Notes: generated by a model not told the origin, from the letters alone. A stretch of DNA of 64,000 nucleotides from JAKALD01 sp963817785 (GCA_963817785.1 CAWFPL010000008.1:1635468-1699467), one strand, 5' to 3'. Positions 24,449 to 33,045 are shown, counted from the first letter of the stretch. Program-made: numbers and translations.

Positions 24449-24783
24449 TTGAGTGTCTCCTTAAGTTAATCGCGTCTGCAGCCGTGATGGAAAAAGGCAG
24501 TGATCCGCGCTGTCACGCGAACAACGCGGGAATGTCTCCCCTTTGGTCGCAGCCGCGCCCAATTTCTTACTCCTATTCGTGCCTGCGCGGGCGCCAATGC
24601 CTGAACGAGCGTGTGTTTCGCCGCACGAGGATGCACCCGAAGCCCGGTCGCGGCGTACGCTGCAGCATATCCGCCGCTGCGTACCGCGCTCGCACGCCCT
24701 GCCCACCCGCACGTGCGCCACACCATGTAATGAATACGCCCCATGGGCCGACCAACCGCTGCGACCTGATTTCTGGAGATGGA
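24449..24783. other. stretch without recognisable gene
   Basis: 335 bp upstream of the peroxiredoxin and before the gene debris at 24.8 kb. Base composition is less GC-rich than average. I see no gene, RNA or repeat here. Confidence 0.45.
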
Positions 24784-24960
24784 TGTGTTCAGGGAAAGAC
24801 CGCCCTCGTGACGGGTTCGACCAGCGGAATCGGGTTGCGTATTGCCGAGGCGCTCGCTGCTCGCGGCGCGGATGTGATCCCGAATGGGCACGGCGTAGCA
24901 GCGGAAGTTGAATACGTGTGCACTCGAATCGCCAGTCAATACGACGTGCAGGTGCAATGC
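24784..24960 (+). pseudogene. 5' fragment of a short-chain dehydrogenase (3-hydroxybutyrate dehydrogenase like)
   Basis: About 59 codons encode the N-terminal Rossmann part of an SDR: VQGKTALVTGSTSGIGL, RIAEALAARGADV, and VEYVCTRIASQYDVQVQ. The glycine motif TGSTSGIG and the segment after it look like 3-hydroxybutyrate dehydrogenase (BdhA). The similarity stops at about 24960, long before the catalytic Ser-Tyr-Lys, and runs directly into an unrelated EAL-domain tail. There is no proper start codon at the family position. It is a truncated relic. Confidence 0.7.
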
Positions 24961-25181
24961 TGCGCCTGGGTCAGACGCTCGGTACTCGTGTGATCGCCGA
25001 CGGCGTCGAAACGGCCGGCCAGGTAGAGTTCCTGCGCCGCAGGAAATGCGACGAGGTACAGGGCTACCTGTTCGGTAAGCCGGTCGCGCTAGAAGAGTTC
25101 GAGCGGACATGGCTGGCGAGGGCGACCCCGGTGACCGCCGCCATCGACGCGAGCGCCCGCCTTCCGGACCCTTCGTCATAA
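24955..25181 (+). pseudogene. 3' fragment of an EAL-domain (cyclic-di-GMP phosphodiesterase) gene
   Basis: The frame encodes LGQTLGTRVIADGVETAGQ, FLRRRKCDEVQGYLFGKPV and LEEFERTWLA, the last third of an EAL domain, where ADGVET and the CDEVQGYLF loop are strongly conserved. The first two thirds, including the EAL motif, are absent. It is joined to the SDR fragment at about 24960, which suggests that a deletion fused two genes. The tail (ARLPDPSS) ends just before the next gene. Confidence 0.72.
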
Positions 25182-25195
25182 GCGGATAACCACCG

Positions 25196-25795
25196 ATGAG
25201 CACCTCGAGACATCACACCCCTGCTTCGCCCGCCGCCACGCCCCGGTTGAAGCCGCCGCCCTGGTACGCGCGCCTGATCCTCGCGCTGCAGCGCCGCAAG
25301 TACGGCACCGAGCTCGAATCCGCGATGCTCTGGGCGCGCCTGCCGCGCGCGTTCTTGGCGCTGACGCTGCACTACCGCAGCCTCGACCGCCGCGGCTCGC
25401 CGCTCGAGCCCGGACTGCGGGCGCTCGTCCAGGTGCGCGTCTCGCAGATCAACTGGTGGGCGTTCTGCGTCGATTTGAACGGCGCCGCGGCGCTCGAGCG
25501 CGCGGTGGCGCCGGACAAGCTCGCCGCCCTGCCCGATTACGCGCGCTCGGGGCTGTACTCCGACCGGGAGAAGGCGGCGCTTGCCTATGCCGAAGCGGTC
25601 ACCGACTCGACGCGGCACGTCGACGAGCCGATGCGGCAAGCGCTGCGCAGCCATTTCGGCGAACAGGTCATCATCGAGCTCACCGCGCTGATCGCGTTCC
25701 AGAACATGTCGAGCAAGTTCAACGCTGCGCTCGGGGTTCCGTCGCAGGGCTTCTGCGCGCCTCCATCTTCGCCACCGGATGGCGAACACCGTTAG
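25196..25795 (+). CDS. carboxymuconolactone decarboxylase-family protein lacking one CxxC cysteine
   Basis: A 199-residue protein of the CMD/AhpD-like fold. The core reads LRALVQVRVSQINWWAFCVDLNGAAALE. In relatives this is usually INGCAYCVDMH, so the first Cys of the redox CxxC is replaced by Trp while the second remains. Further landmarks are YSDREKAALAYAEAVT and ELTALIAFQNMSSKFNAALGV. Without the pair, disulfide-type peroxidase chemistry is unlikely, but other roles are possible. It starts 14 nt after the EAL remnant at ATG 25196. No operon partner is evident. Confidence 0.8.
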   Translation: MSTSRHHTPASPAATPRLKPPPWYARLILALQRRKYGTELESAMLWARLPRAFLALTLHYRSLDRRGSPLEPGLRALVQVRVSQINWWAFCVDLNGAAALERAVAPDKLAALPDYARSGLYSDREKAALAYAEAVTDSTRHVDEPMRQALRSHFGEQVIIELTALIAFQNMSSKFNAALGVPSQGFCAPPSSPPDGEHR

Positions 25796-25936
25796 CGACA
25801 TGGACCGCGACGCGATGCAATCGGAGTTCGGGGGGGCAGCGCTATCATCTCGTGTAAGGTTTTCGCGGCCTGTCCGACCAACCGTTGAGCCGGTCACGTA
25901 ACGGACGGCCTCGTGCGACTCCAACAGGGCTCAGGC

Positions 25937-27298
25937 ATGACCTTGCCACTCCTTCACCGGCTCGACCGCGTCCGCTGGAACCGCGTCCATGCGGTGATCA
26001 CCGCCGCACTGGGCATCGGCTGGCTGCTCGACGCGTTCGAAGTGACCATCGTCAACAACGTCATTTCGGTATTCAAGGAGCTTTGGCACCTCAGCAATCT
26101 GCAGGCCTCGTGGATCTTGAGCATCTGGTTCGTCGGCCTCATGCTCGGGGCGTATCTGTTCGGCTACTTGGCTGACCGGTACGGGCGCAAGCGCCTGTTC
26201 CTCGCCACGCTGCTGGTCTATGGAACCTTCACTTTCCTGACGGCCTTCGCCTGGAACTACACCTCGCTGATGGCGCTGCGCCTGCTGACCGCGATCGGCG
26301 TGGGCGCCGAATACGCTGCGATCAATGCCGCAATCAGCGAGTTCATTCCCGCGCGCCATCGCGGCAAGACCAACGCCACGGTGATGAACTTCTGGTCCTT
26401 GGGCGCGATCCTTGCCTCGCTGGTGTCGCTGTATCTGCTCAATCGCCTTCCGCCCGACCTGGGCTGGCGCGTCGCGTTCGGCTTCGGGGCCCTGGTAACC
26501 GTGTTCACGGCAGTTGCCCGCCGCTTCATCCCCGAGTCGCCGCGCTGGCTGCTCGCGCATGGCGACGCCACAGGCGCCGCGGCGGTGATCACCGGAATCG
26601 AGAGCGGGCGACTGAGGGGTGCCCAGGCAGGGAGCGCGGTGAGTGCCCAGGGCGGCACCGCTGGCGGCATCTGGCGGCAGACCCGGGAGCTGCTGCTGCG
26701 GTATCCCGGCCGCGTCGCGCTCGGCGCGATGCTCGATTTCTCCGAGGCGGCCGGTTACTACGGACTGTTCGCGTTCCTCGCGCTGTTCATCCTGCCCGCG
26801 ATACACATCAGCGCCGGGTTCGTGCCGTGGTTCTACCTGATAGGCAACCTGGGCGCACTCGCCGGCGGCATCGCAGTGACGCTGCTGCTCGACAAGGCGG
26901 GACGCAAGATCACCGTTCCCGCGTTCTATGTGCTGGCTGCGCTCGGGGTGCTCGTGCTCGCCGCGGCCACGACGAGCCACGACTGGCGCTGGGTGCTTGC
27001 GGGCTTCACGCTGGCCAACCTGTTCGCAACCGGCGCCTGGATCTCGGCGTACCCGACCTTCTCGGAGATCTTCCCGACGCACCTGCGCTCGACCGGCATT
27101 GGCTTGTCGGTCGCTTTCGGGCGGATTGGCGCCTTCGGCGCGCCGCTCCTGCTCACGACGGTGGCCACGATGCACGGCATGCTCGCCGCGCTCGTGTTGC
27201 TCGCCACTTTCTGGCTCCTGGGAGCCGGCGCAATGCTACCGTGGTACTTCTTCGGCATCGAAGGTAGAGGAACTTCGCTCGAAGGGATGGCGGGCTGA
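25937..27298 (+). CDS. major facilitator superfamily transporter, sugar-porter-like
   Basis: A 453-residue inner-membrane transporter with about twelve transmembrane segments. The loop 2-3 signature is GYLADRYGRKRLF, the loop after segment 4 carries EFIPARHRGKTNA, and segment 5 follows. PESPRWLLAHGD matches the sugar-porter subfamily, as does GLDK-like LLDKAGRKITV in the second half. FPTHLRSTGIGLSVAFGRIGA is the classic C-half motif. The substrate cannot be predicted; related proteins move sugars, aromatic acids or metabolites with protons. Start at ATG 25937 (MTLPLLHRLDRV). Confidence 0.87.
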   Translation: MTLPLLHRLDRVRWNRVHAVITAALGIGWLLDAFEVTIVNNVISVFKELWHLSNLQASWILSIWFVGLMLGAYLFGYLADRYGRKRLFLATLLVYGTFTFLTAFAWNYTSLMALRLLTAIGVGAEYAAINAAISEFIPARHRGKTNATVMNFWSLGAILASLVSLYLLNRLPPDLGWRVAFGFGALVTVFTAVARRFIPESPRWLLAHGDATGAAAVITGIESGRLRGAQAGSAVSAQGGTAGGIWRQTRELLLRYPGRVALGAMLDFSEAAGYYGLFAFLALFILPAIHISAGFVPWFYLIGNLGALAGGIAVTLLLDKAGRKITVPAFYVLAALGVLVLAAATTSHDWRWVLAGFTLANLFATGAWISAYPTFSEIFPTHLRSTGIGLSVAFGRIGAFGAPLLLTTVATMHGMLAALVLLATFWLLGAGAMLPWYFFGIEGRGTSLEGMAG

Positions 27299-27315
27299 GC
27301 ATGCAAGGGCGTAAA

Positions 27316-28038
27316 TCACCGGCCACGCGGCCCCGGCGTTTTGCTTTCGCCGCCGGAATTGAGCGGTCTTTTGCGCCGCGACCTGAGCAGCAGCCAGGCA
27401 AGCAGCGCCACCGCGCCGAGCAGCAACCAGCCCCAAAGGGGCATCGCGAGCACGTTCTCCCCCAGCACCGCCAGGACGATGGTCAGCGGCAGGATACCCA
27501 GGCCGGTGGCCCACAGAAACGTCCACCACGAGATATCGGTGAGTGCGGCGGCGTAGTTGATCAGATTGAAGGCGATGACCGGGATCAGACGGCTCACCAG
27601 CAGCGCTCGGCCGCCCCCCTCATGCGACCAGTCCGTCACCCTCCGCTGATAGTCGCGCGGAAGTAAGCGCCGCACGATGGGTCGCCCGAGCAGCCGTGCC
27701 AAGCCGAACGCGAAGACCGCGCCAAGCATCGCTCCCGTCCACGTAATCAGCGCGCCCCAGAGCGGCCCGTACACCATCCCGTTGGCGAGCGCCACGATCT
27801 CGGCGGGGAACGGCAGGAAAGAATGCGCGACCATCAGCCCGATCGAATCGAGCACGCCCCACGCGCCCCAGGAGCGGATCAACTGTTCGGTGCCGCGCAC
27901 CGTGTTGTCGAAGCCGAACGCCTGTGCGTGCGGCCACAGCCACCACGCCAGAACGCCAACCGCGAGCACTCCGAAAACGGCGAGCGCGACCTGGATGCTG
28001 TTCGGCCGATGCGGACCGGAGCCGCGGTCATTGACCAT
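27316..28038 (-). CDS. VTT-domain (TVP38/TMEM64) membrane protein
   Basis: A 240-residue inner-membrane protein of the DedA-related VTT superfamily. Hydrophobic segments include VALAVFGVLAVGVLAWWLW and LGILPLTIVLAVLG. The VTT core is FLPFPAEIVALANGMVYGPLWGA plus GAMLGAVFAFGLARLLGR, and RLIPVIAFNLINYAAALTDI provides the conserved arginine-proline re-entrant motif. The C-terminal tail is basic (RSRRKRPLN). This is one of three VTT proteins in the window, the other two being fused to redox or rhodanese domains. Function unknown; lipid or thiol-related transport has been proposed for relatives. It ends 17 bp from the convergent MFS gene. Confidence 0.87.
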   Translation of the reverse strand: MVNDRGSGPHRPNSIQVALAVFGVLAVGVLAWWLWPHAQAFGFDNTVRGTEQLIRSWGAWGVLDSIGLMVAHSFLPFPAEIVALANGMVYGPLWGALITWTGAMLGAVFAFGLARLLGRPIVRRLLPRDYQRRVTDWSHEGGGRALLVSRLIPVIAFNLINYAAALTDISWWTFLWATGLGILPLTIVLAVLGENVLAMPLWGWLLLGAVALLAWLLLRSRRKRPLNSGGESKTPGPRGR

Positions 28039-28365
28039 GTGAAGTACCGACTCGACGCTCGAATGAGGTAACTCCGCCGTCAGCCCTGAACATGCAACCT
28101 CTGAGTTTGTCGCTCCGACGATGCGAAGCTTACCCGGGATGCACGCGCCAAACGCGACCGGCGAGCAGCGTTACCGACCGATCCGCGACGACGCGCCGAT
28201 CGGAGACTGCCACGGCGGTGCGGCGGCGGCGAGCGACGGGGCCGTTGATCGCTGCGCACTCCGGCGCCCGCGCAGGGCGCGCGTCGAATCTGTTGTGACC
28301 ATGAGGACGATACGGAAGGTCCCGTGGGCGCCCGCCTACAAATCGAGCCCCGTCGTCGGCCGTCC
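28039..28365. other. stretch without recognisable gene
   Basis: 327 bp between the divergent VTT gene and the small membrane protein gene. Short open frames exist but show no family features or ribosome-binding sites. I see no RNA, repeat or terminator. Confidence 0.45.
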
Positions 28366-28749
28366 GTGAATCGATTCGGCGCCTATCTCGCCACGCTGTC
28401 CGCAGGCCGGGCCGCTCTGTGGTGCTACCTCATCTGGTATCTGACGATGGTGACGCTCTACTTCGATACCGCCCCACGGCTGTGGCTCACCTCGCTCGGC
28501 GTGAGCGCGATCGTCGGCCTCGCGTTCATGCTGAGCGTGCACGCGCACGGCGCTTCCCGGCAGCATCGCTGGCAGATTTTCCGCTTGTTCTTCATTCCGT
28601 TCTGCATTTCGAGCTTTTCGGCGCTGGTCAAGGGCTGCGGCTTCATCCTCATCTTCTCGCCGAGCCTCGCGAAGGACGGGGTTGCGCTCGGGTTGTGTCT
28701 GGCGTTTCTATGCTTCGTCGCCACTATTCGGCGCCTGGCTGCAACGTAG
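28366..28749 (+). CDS. small four-helix membrane protein, unknown function
   Basis: A 127-residue protein starting at GTG 28366 (NRFGAYLATLSAGRAALW). Four hydrophobic stretches can be seen: LWCYLIWYLTMVTLYF, WLTSLGVSAIVGLAFML, FRLFFIPFCISSFSAL and VALGLCLAFLCFVA. Charged linkers (HAHGASRQHRWQ) separate the pairs. I do not recognise a named family. It precedes the DehI-like gene by 64 nt on the same strand and may share its transcript. Confidence 0.65.
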   Translation: MNRFGAYLATLSAGRAALWCYLIWYLTMVTLYFDTAPRLWLTSLGVSAIVGLAFMLSVHAHGASRQHRWQIFRLFFIPFCISSFSALVKGCGFILIFSPSLAKDGVALGLCLAFLCFVATIRRLAAT

Positions 28750-28813
28750 CTTGCCTGCCCGAACCGTACCCACGATGCGAACTTCACAAACACACGCCCG
28801 AGGAGCTTCCCCG

Positions 28814-29692
28814 ATGACGACTCTGCCGCGCCAATACCCTGATCCGCTTCCGGCGATTCACCCCCTGCCCGAGTACCTCGCCGCAGGCGAGCGCAAGCGC
28901 TGGTACGAGGAAATGAAGCTCGCCCTGCAGGTCCCGTGGATGGGCGTGGTCACCATGGCGTACTCCCATTACCCCACGTTCTTTGGCGCGCTCTGGAAAG
29001 GCACCAAGCCGCTCGTGACGAGCGGCGCCTTCGTTCAGGAATTCCGGGCGCTGCGGGGAACCGTCGAAGCGGAGGTGGGAAGGCTCTCTCCACCTCCCAT
29101 CGCGAAGCGCTTGCGCGAAGCGGGCTACGCCCAGCGCGAGCTCGAGCAAATTCGCAACATGATCGACGTGTTCTCTCACGGCAACTTCCCTTATCTGCTC
29201 ATCGCCACCTTGGTGCGACTCCTTCTGGAAGGCCAAGACATGCACGACGGCGCCGAAGCGGAGGGCTTCGCCGGACGGCACGCGCCGGACGTTCAGGTGC
29301 CGTTCGTCCTTATGGAGGCGCATCATGCGGATGCGCCGACGCGCGCGGTATACGCCGACATCATGGCCACGCTCAAACTACCGTTCATCAACACCGACAA
29401 CCGCGCGCTCGCGCGCTGGCCAAGCTACTTCGCCCTTGCCTGGAGTGACTTGAAGCAGGTCGTGACCGGCCGCGGGCACGTCGCAATCTGCGAAACCGTG
29501 CACGAGCAGGCGGTGAACAGCGTGACGAACATTCTGCCAAACCCCGCGGGGCTCGCGTCGGCGACGCTGCGGGCAGCGGCGCGGGAGGATGCCCTCTTGG
29601 AGGAGGTGCTCCAGATGTCTCGGCCCTTTCAGTGGCTGCTGCCGGGGCTGGTCACCAACATTGCCTACTTCCGGGCGCAACTCGAGGCCTAG
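28814..29692 (+). CDS. DehI-family 2-haloacid dehalogenase-like protein
   Basis: A 292-residue protein of the DehI (group I haloacid dehalogenase) family, which hydrolyses D- and L-2-haloacids directly by an activated water. The sequence shows the two pseudo-repeats of the fold: VPWMGVVTMAYSHYPTFFGALW in the first and VYADIMATLKLPFINTDNRALARWPSYFALAW in the second. The Asp in NTDNRALARWP is in the region of the catalytic Asp, and the Asn in FSHGNFPYLLI may match the water-binding Asn. Start ATG 28814, preceded by AGGAG at 28801. Family is likely; activity on haloacids is inferred. Confidence 0.78.
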   Translation: MTTLPRQYPDPLPAIHPLPEYLAAGERKRWYEEMKLALQVPWMGVVTMAYSHYPTFFGALWKGTKPLVTSGAFVQEFRALRGTVEAEVGRLSPPPIAKRLREAGYAQRELEQIRNMIDVFSHGNFPYLLIATLVRLLLEGQDMHDGAEAEGFAGRHAPDVQVPFVLMEAHHADAPTRAVYADIMATLKLPFINTDNRALARWPSYFALAWSDLKQVVTGRGHVAICETVHEQAVNSVTNILPNPAGLASATLRAAAREDALLEEVLQMSRPFQWLLPGLVTNIAYFRAQLEA

Positions 29693-29764
29693 GCCGAGCC
29701 CGATCCGCCGAAGAGCGTCGCGTACCAACCACCCTGCACACGATCACTACTGGAGGAGAGTTCC

Positions 29765-30838
29765 ATGATGATTCCCACAGAGCCTATCGGCAGCGTGCCG
29801 CGCCCGCGAGAATTGATCGACGGCATGGCCGCTTTTTCCGAAGGTCGGATCTCGCAAGCCGAGCTCGACGCGCTGCGTCGACGGGCGATCCAAGACACCA
29901 TCCGGAGGTTCGAAGCCACCGGCTCCCCCGTCATCACCGACGGCGAGCAAGGCAAGCCCAGCTTCGCGACCTATCCGATCCACGGGCTGAGCGCGCTTGC
30001 GCCGGACGGCGTGAAGATACCCTTCGCCGACGGCCACGTCCGACAGCTGCCTCGGCTGACCGCCGGGCCGTTTCGGTATCGCACCTACTGCGACACCTAC
30101 CTCGAGGAAGCGCGCATGTATACGAAGCTTCCTCTCAAGCAGGCCGTGATTTCGGCCTCCGCCCTGAGTTTGCTTTATCCTCAGGCGGGAATCGAAGGGT
30201 ACTCCAGAGAAGCGTTCCTCGCCGACCTCCTGCGCGAAGCTGAAACCGACATCCGGCGTTGCCTTGCCAAGGGCGCCCGCAGCGTTCAGATCGACTTTAC
30301 CGAAGGGAGGCTCTCCGTCAAGCTAGACCCGACTAAGGGCCTCCTAAGACAGTTCGTGGATCTCAACAACCGAGTGCTCAATCGCTTCTCGGCAGAGGAA
30401 CGCCAGCGCCTCGGAGTGCACACCTGCCCCGGAGGCGATCAGGACTCCACGCACAGCGCCGATGTCGACTACGCCGAGCTGCTGCCGGATCTGTTCGCGC
30501 TCAACGCAGGCAATTTCTACATCGAGCTGGCCGGAGAAAATGATCCCGCCAAGGTCTTGCGCATCATCCGCGAATGCGCGAAGCCCGGGCAGCGCATCTT
30601 TGTGGGCGTCATCGATCCGATCAGCCCGGCCGTGGAGAGCCCCGAGCAGGTGTGCGACCGCGTGCTGGAGGCGGCGGAAATCATAGGCCCGACGCGCCTA
30701 GGCACGACCGACGACTGCGGATTTGCGCCCTTCGGCGACGATATGTCCACCGCGCGAGAGATCGCGTTCCAGAAAATCCGGGCGCGCGTGGTCGGGACTG
30801 CGCTCGCCGCGCAAAAGCTGGGATTGAGAGCGGGCTGA
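29765..30838 (+). CDS. cobalamin-independent methionine synthase (MetE C-terminal domain)-like protein
   Basis: A 357-residue protein corresponding to the C-terminal catalytic half of MetE (Meth_synt_2 fold) without the N-terminal half. Landmarks are IGSVPRPRELIDGMAAF, ITDGEQGKPSF, SVQIDFTEGRLSV, GVHTCPGGDQDSTHSADVDYAELLP and TRLGTTDDCGFAPFGDD. The usual zinc ligands His-Cys...Glu...Cys appear as the HTC and DDC motifs. Stand-alone proteins of this type act in methyl transfer or in xenobiotic C-S and C-O cleavage. It has a strong ribosome-binding site (GGAGGAG) and follows DehI by 72 bp, so the two may form a catabolic pair. Confidence 0.82.
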   Translation: MMIPTEPIGSVPRPRELIDGMAAFSEGRISQAELDALRRRAIQDTIRRFEATGSPVITDGEQGKPSFATYPIHGLSALAPDGVKIPFADGHVRQLPRLTAGPFRYRTYCDTYLEEARMYTKLPLKQAVISASALSLLYPQAGIEGYSREAFLADLLREAETDIRRCLAKGARSVQIDFTEGRLSVKLDPTKGLLRQFVDLNNRVLNRFSAEERQRLGVHTCPGGDQDSTHSADVDYAELLPDLFALNAGNFYIELAGENDPAKVLRIIRECAKPGQRIFVGVIDPISPAVESPEQVCDRVLEAAEIIGPTRLGTTDDCGFAPFGDDMSTAREIAFQKIRARVVGTALAAQKLGLRAG

Positions 30839-30922
30839 ACGCCCGCAACGGATCGCCCCGAGGCACAGCGAATATCCGCCGATCGCGCTCCCCGGCTCGC
30901 GATGGGCAGTCGGATGGACGTT

Positions 30923-31486
30923 TCAGGCGGCGCCGGGGTCGCTCGGGGTGATGCGCCTGAGAAGACCCGCGTAGCCGCCCTCGCGCAGGCGCTTCGCCGC
31001 GAGCCCGAAGTAATCAGGGTTCGCTTTGATGCCGTGGCCTTCGACGAGGCGGTTCATGAAGTTGAACAACGCGCATACCGACACGGCGTCGTGTAGCGCC
31101 CGATCGCTCCAGCCCGCGGCGAACACCGCGTCGGCATCTGCCTGAGTCATCTTTGCCGGATCGAGTGTGAGCTTCTTCACGTAGCGCAGCATCGGCTTGA
31201 GCCTCTCGTCAATCGGGGCGGAATCGACGTCTCCGAGCAGGCGGACGACAAGGTCCTCCGCGATCCCGAATTCGCGCGCGGTCGCCGCGTGCACGCCGTG
31301 GCAGTAGCTGCAGGCATTAAGGCCGGACACGAAGGCTGCGATCAGTTCGCGCTCCGGGACGGTAAGCGGGGACGGGCCGCGCAGCAACGCCTCGTGGTAT
31401 TCCAGAAGCGGCCTCGAGGTCGTCGGAAACGCCTCGAATACATGGAGCAGAACCGCATTCGAGGGCAATGACTTCAGAAAGGACAT
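30923..31486 (-). CDS. AhpD-like peroxidase/carboxymuconolactone decarboxylase-family protein
   Basis: A 187-residue protein with the redox-active site LNACSYCHGVHAATAREFG (CxxCxxxH), the pattern of AhpD-type alkylhydroperoxidases. Other landmarks are LTVPERELIAAFVSG before the site and FAAGWSDRALHDAVSVCALFNFMNRLVEGHG after it. Unlike the relative at 25196, the cysteine pair is intact. It probably reduces hydroperoxides in the cytoplasm. Start chosen at ATG 31486 (MSFLKSLPSNAVLL); an ATG 15 nt upstream is also in frame. It is convergent with the MetE-like gene. Confidence 0.85.
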   Translation of the reverse strand: MSFLKSLPSNAVLLHVFEAFPTTSRPLLEYHEALLRGPSPLTVPERELIAAFVSGLNACSYCHGVHAATAREFGIAEDLVVRLLGDVDSAPIDERLKPMLRYVKKLTLDPAKMTQADADAVFAAGWSDRALHDAVSVCALFNFMNRLVEGHGIKANPDYFGLAAKRLREGGYAGLLRRITPSDPGAA

Positions 31487-31539
31487 GCCGCCTCCGATCA
31501 AAACACGAATTATCCACGCTTCGTATCGCTCATTAACGC

Positions 31540-31807
31540 GAGGCGCCTTGCGTCATCGGAATCAGGTGCTCGGTGTGCACGGCTGCAGAGAGCTGGTAGT
31601 GCGCTCCGTGCACGATGCGCTCGTAGTACGACCGGTACGCCTCGGAGCCGTAGCCCGGACACGTCGAGAAACGCGAGCACGTCGCCGATCGTCTCGCGCG
31701 CCATCGTCTCGGTGCGCTGCGGCCCGGCGTTGACGTGGCAGTGCACGCAGCTCTGGTTGCAGCGGTAGCCGAGATTGACCTGCAAGGTCTCCAGCCGGGC
31801 GCGCCGT
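31540..31807 (-). pseudogene. collapsed second copy of arsS and its phosphoesterase partner, fused by internal deletion
   Basis: Reading the minus strand from 31807, the translation is RRARLETLQVNLGYRCNQSC, then VHCHVNAGPQR and IGDVLAFLDVSG, nearly identical to residues 17-66 of ArsS at 12.1-13.1 kb. At about 31656 similarity switches frame and becomes SEAYRSYYERIVHGAHY, matching the phosphoesterase C-terminus (EAHRSYYERIVHGPRYE). The two genes are adjacent and in this order in the intact operon, so a deletion of roughly 1.6 kb fused the start of one to the end of the other. There is no start codon; similarity begins at the stop of the cytochrome gene. Confidence 0.85.
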
Positions 31808-33045
31808 CATGAATGCGCCTTGCGCGCCGACGCCGTGAGATCGATCCGTCGCTCGAAGATCGGGTAGTCGATGGGCTCCTCGTTTTGATACCCGATGCGC
31901 CGGCGGCGGCTTTCGTGGACCAGGTGGTAGCGGACCGTGACTTCAAGCGTGCGCGGCGCCGGCTGGCGGTTCGTGCGGAATTCGTAGCGCAAGCTGCGCG
32001 GCTCCCGGTATGGAAGGCGCGTGTCCCACAGGTCGACGATGAACGGGCGCCACAGCACGGTGCGCTCGAGCGTAACCATGCGCTCGCGGATCAACCCGCC
32101 GTGCCGATCGAGCAGCCGCCACTCGACCGTCAGATGCCGGTCCGGAGTGCCGGTCGGAAGGAAATGAGCGGCCCCCGCATTGGTCAGCGTCAGCTCGAAG
32201 GCACGCTCGCTTCCGGCCTTGGCGGTCACTTCGACGAGCTGCCCGTACAACGCGCCCGCAACCATTTGCGGATCGTGGCCACCCCGCCACAGATGGCGGC
32301 GCGCGGCGCGCACTTGCCCGCCTTCCACGAGCGGCCGTTCGACCAGCGGCATGTGGCACTGCACGCAGCCGAGCGCAGCCACGTCCCGCACCGCGTATTC
32401 GCCGCTGCGGCCGCGGCTGCGGCCCCGGCCCGCGGCGATCTCGGCCGCGGTGCCACAGGGCGGAAAGCGATAGAAGGTGTCCCAGCGTGCGCCTTGCACC
32501 ACGTGGCAGCGCAGACAGATCTCGTTGGCGTTCGATAGCTTCTGCGTCGGATGCGGCGCGCCCGGGCTCGCGTAAGGTCCGAGGATCTTGCCGTCTCGCA
32601 GGTGACAGGCGGCGCAGGTCACGCCCTCGTGCTGCAGGACCGGGTCAAAGCCCGGATTGGCCGCGAGGATCGGATTCCACCTGTCGTGGTCACGGAACCC
32701 CAGCACCCGATTTTCCTGCTGCCGATCGAGCGGGATGTGGCAGTTCTTGCACACCTGCTGCCTGCCGTCGAAGCGCCAATCGGCCTGGAAATAGGGGTCG
32801 GTCCAGGCGCGGCTGTGCATGCTGGTCTGCCACTCGGCGTACACCGCGGGATGGCAACGGCCACAGTCCTCCGCCCGTAGCGGCCCGAGGACCGCGGGCG
32901 CGGCGCCCGTATCGATCGGGCGCTCGAACGCGGGGAATACCGTGAAGATGTTGAGCGGACGCAGGAGACGCCACGCGAGAAAGCCGCCCGCCGCGGCCAG
33001 AGCCGCGACGACCAAGATCGTCCGCCTGCGGCGAGCCCGGCTCAC
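31807..33045 (-). CDS. membrane-anchored five-heme c-type cytochrome
   Basis: A 412-residue protein with an N-terminal anchor (RRRTILVVAALAAAGGFLAW) and five CxxCH heme sites: CGRCH, CKNCH, CAACH, CLRCH and CVQCH. The first four resemble the cytochrome c554-like multiheme fold (LRAEDCGRCHPAVYAEWQTSMH). A heme-free beta-rich C-terminal part follows (ELTLTNAGAAHFLPTGTPDRH). It is periplasmic and faces respiratory electron transfer; the substrate is unknown. I chose the GTG at 33045, which overlaps the methyltransferase stop in GTGA; longer frames lack plausible leader sequence. Downstream it abuts the arsS remnant. Confidence 0.86.
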   Translation of the reverse strand: MSRARRRRTILVVAALAAAGGFLAWRLLRPLNIFTVFPAFERPIDTGAAPAVLGPLRAEDCGRCHPAVYAEWQTSMHSRAWTDPYFQADWRFDGRQQVCKNCHIPLDRQQENRVLGFRDHDRWNPILAANPGFDPVLQHEGVTCAACHLRDGKILGPYASPGAPHPTQKLSNANEICLRCHVVQGARWDTFYRFPPCGTAAEIAAGRGRSRGRSGEYAVRDVAALGCVQCHMPLVERPLVEGGQVRAARRHLWRGGHDPQMVAGALYGQLVEVTAKAGSERAFELTLTNAGAAHFLPTGTPDRHLTVEWRLLDRHGGLIRERMVTLERTVLWRPFIVDLWDTRLPYREPRSLRYEFRTNRQPAPRTLEVTVRYHLVHESRRRRIGYQNEEPIDYPIFERRIDLTASARKAHS

